Shown: in pieces, positions 5,786-6,274 of the stretch
Layout of the letters: each line of letters opens with the position of its first letter
Position numbering within the stretch: the first letter of the stretch is position 1
NCBI GenBank assembly: GCA_021846605.1
Contig: JAJZWQ010000169.1
Span: 1-6,274 of the forward strand
Source of the DNA: Bacillota bacterium
Lineage (GTDB): Bacteria; Bacillota_E; RBS10-35; JAJYVN01
DNA: 6,274 nt
Direction: 5' to 3'
Program-made: the position numbers and the translations under genes
Notes under the pieces: model-generated
Databases searched by the model: none
Told to the model about the DNA's origin: nothing
The model's input: only the letters and a program-made list of their open reading frames with translations

Positions 5786-5835
5786 CCCCGCGGCGGAACG
5801 CGGCTGTGCCCCCCCGCCGCTCAGCCGCCGCGGGG
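5786..5835. repeat. 11-bp perfect inverted repeat after the tnpB remnant
   Basis: CCCCGCGGCGG (5786-5796) pairs perfectly with CCGCCGCGGGG (5825-5835) across 28 bases. An overlapping alternative is GCGGCTG (5800-5806) with CAGCCGC (5822-5828). It begins about 10 bases after recognisable TnpB homology ends. Confidence 0.4.
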
Positions 5836-6003
5836 AGGCGCAGGGGCGGGGGCCTGCGACCGCCGCAGCGGGTCGGCAGGTCAGGCGACGACGTGCACGC
5901 GATGGCGCAGGTCAGCTCGGTCCCAGTCAGGCTCCAGGCGCGGGAGGCACTGCGGCCCAGTCGCTTGTTGGCGCCGTGCGGAGATCCAGGCTCAAAGGCA
6001 CCG

Positions 6004-6043
6004 CTGCGATTCCTGGGGTGACCGGTTGGTCCCCCAGGCGCAG
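6004..6043. repeat. 40-base hairpin with 16-bp stem and two bulges
   Basis: CTGCG (6004-6008) pairs with CGCAG (6039-6043), CCTGGGG (6012-6018) with CCCCAGG (6032-6038), and GACC (6020-6023) with GGTC (6028-6031), around loop GGTT. ATT (6009-6011) and T6019 are bulged on the 5' arm. All 16 pairs are Watson-Crick. There is no T tract after it; TTGAA follows at once. It could be an element end, a structured RNA or a factor-dependent stop. Confidence 0.5.
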
Positions 6044-6048
6044 TTGAA

Positions 6049-6092
6049 CCCGGCTGCCGCCGCCGGGCCCGCGGCCGCGGCGCGCCGCGGGC
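6049..6092. repeat. Two adjoining GC-rich stem-loops
   Basis: CCCGGC (6049-6054) pairs with GCCGGG (6062-6067), loop 7 bases. GCCCGCGGC (6067-6075) pairs with GCCGCGGGC (6084-6092), loop 8 bases. They share base 6067, so both can almost fully form together. Low complexity GC sequence weakens the case for function. Confidence 0.35.
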
Positions 6093-6117
6093 TGCGTACC
6101 GGATCCGGCGTCCCGGA

Positions 6118-6143
6118 GACCGGGCACCATCAGGTGCCTGGTC
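6118..6143. repeat. 11-bp hairpin with tetraloop
   Basis: GACCGGGCACC (6118-6128) pairs with GGTGCCTGGTC (6133-6143) around loop ATCA, with a single G.T pair. No T tract follows. A terminator for minus- or plus-strand transcription, or an element end, are both possible. Confidence 0.45.
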
Positions 6144-6274
6144 CGTGGCGTCCCGCCCGGCCTAGTACAGCGTGCCAGAAGTTCGTTCCTGGTGGGGCCG
6201 AGGCAGTTGGTGCGTCGGCCTTCACGATGTGGGTAACGGGGCAAGCGGGTCACGCGGGCCAATAGTCAGGATTG

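Larger units (their letters stand above)
5059..6048 (+). mobile_element. Possible decayed IS200/IS605-type element around tnpB
   Basis: The tnpB fragment shows that such an element entered here. The boundaries are speculative. The left one follows TTGAC at 5054-5058 upstream of the hairpin at 5091-5112. The right one is TTGAA at 6044-6048 directly 3' of the large hairpin at 6004-6043. IS200/IS605 ends are subterminal hairpins next to short cleavage motifs, not inverted repeats. About 990 bases is short for a tnpB element, in keeping with an internal deletion. No tnpA is present. Confidence 0.25.
5776..6274. other. Noncoding, hairpin-rich right end
   Basis: No gene can be supported in these 499 bases. 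Frames that stay open, including one on the minus strand at 5927-6262, give Arg/Pro/Gly-rich translations with no recognisable motif. The stretch holds the inverted repeat at 5786-5835, a 6-bp stem at 5839-5858, the large hairpin at 6004-6043 and further stems at 6049-6067, 6067-6092 and 6118-6143. From about 6160 the base composition falls to a lower GC content, which may mark different origin. Confidence 0.45.

Noticed and set aside
5876..5915. GCAGGTCAG repeated 31 bases apart, considered as CRISPR
   Set aside because: Only two 9-base copies with no third unit and no cas genes; consistent with chance.
6028..6060. tRNA T-arm-like GGTTCAA on the minus strand
   Set aside because: The bases around it do not form a T stem, and no anticodon arm or acceptor stem can be assembled.
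5927..6262. 111-codon minus-strand open frame
   Set aside because: No motif, low-complexity composition and several strong hairpins inside it; no clear ribosome binding site.

Overview
This is a very GC-rich bacterial window (about 70% or more by eye). All intact genes use GTG or TTG starts with a purine-rich ribosome binding site 4-6 bases upstream. An F420-linked reductase remnant and a MurE whose amino-acid-selecting motif is not the diaminopimelate type would suit a high-GC, F420-using lineage such as Chloroflexota, Actinomycetota or a deep-branching high-GC Bacillota. There is no rRNA or tRNA here to settle this, so the placement is a guess.

Layout, left to right. Bases 126-596 (minus) encode the N-terminal three quarters of an F420H2:NADP oxidoreductase-like protein that stops before its C-terminal part. 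A 165-base divergent gap separates it from a complete MurE-type Mur ligase (762-2315, plus). That ligase converges, with a 10-base gap, on an unrecognised 463-residue protein (2326-3717, minus), which resembles a zinc peptidase fold that has lost its metal motif. A 325-base divergent gap (3718-4042) is rich in potential stem-loops. Next comes a D-2-hydroxyacid dehydrogenase of the SerA/sulfolactate dehydrogenase type (4043-5023, plus). The right-hand 1.25 kb (5024-6274) holds no intact gene. It contains a decayed IS200/IS605-type tnpB fragment (about 5351-5775), with two frameshifts and an in-frame stop, flanked by noncoding sequence unusually dense in hairpins.

The genes do not form an operon: transcription direction changes between each intact neighbour and no shared pathway links them. 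MurE acts in peptidoglycan precursor synthesis but stands outside a division and cell-wall cluster. The dehydrogenase could serve serine or other 2-hydroxyacid metabolism. The right end is a decaying mobile-element zone.

I found no clearly new defence or mobile system. The points most worth a second look are the atypical MurE specificity motif, the apparent pseudo-peptidase with alternative leader helices, the structured leader of the dehydrogenase, and the hairpin cluster beside the tnpB remnant, including a 16-bp stem with a bulged T followed directly by TTGAA.
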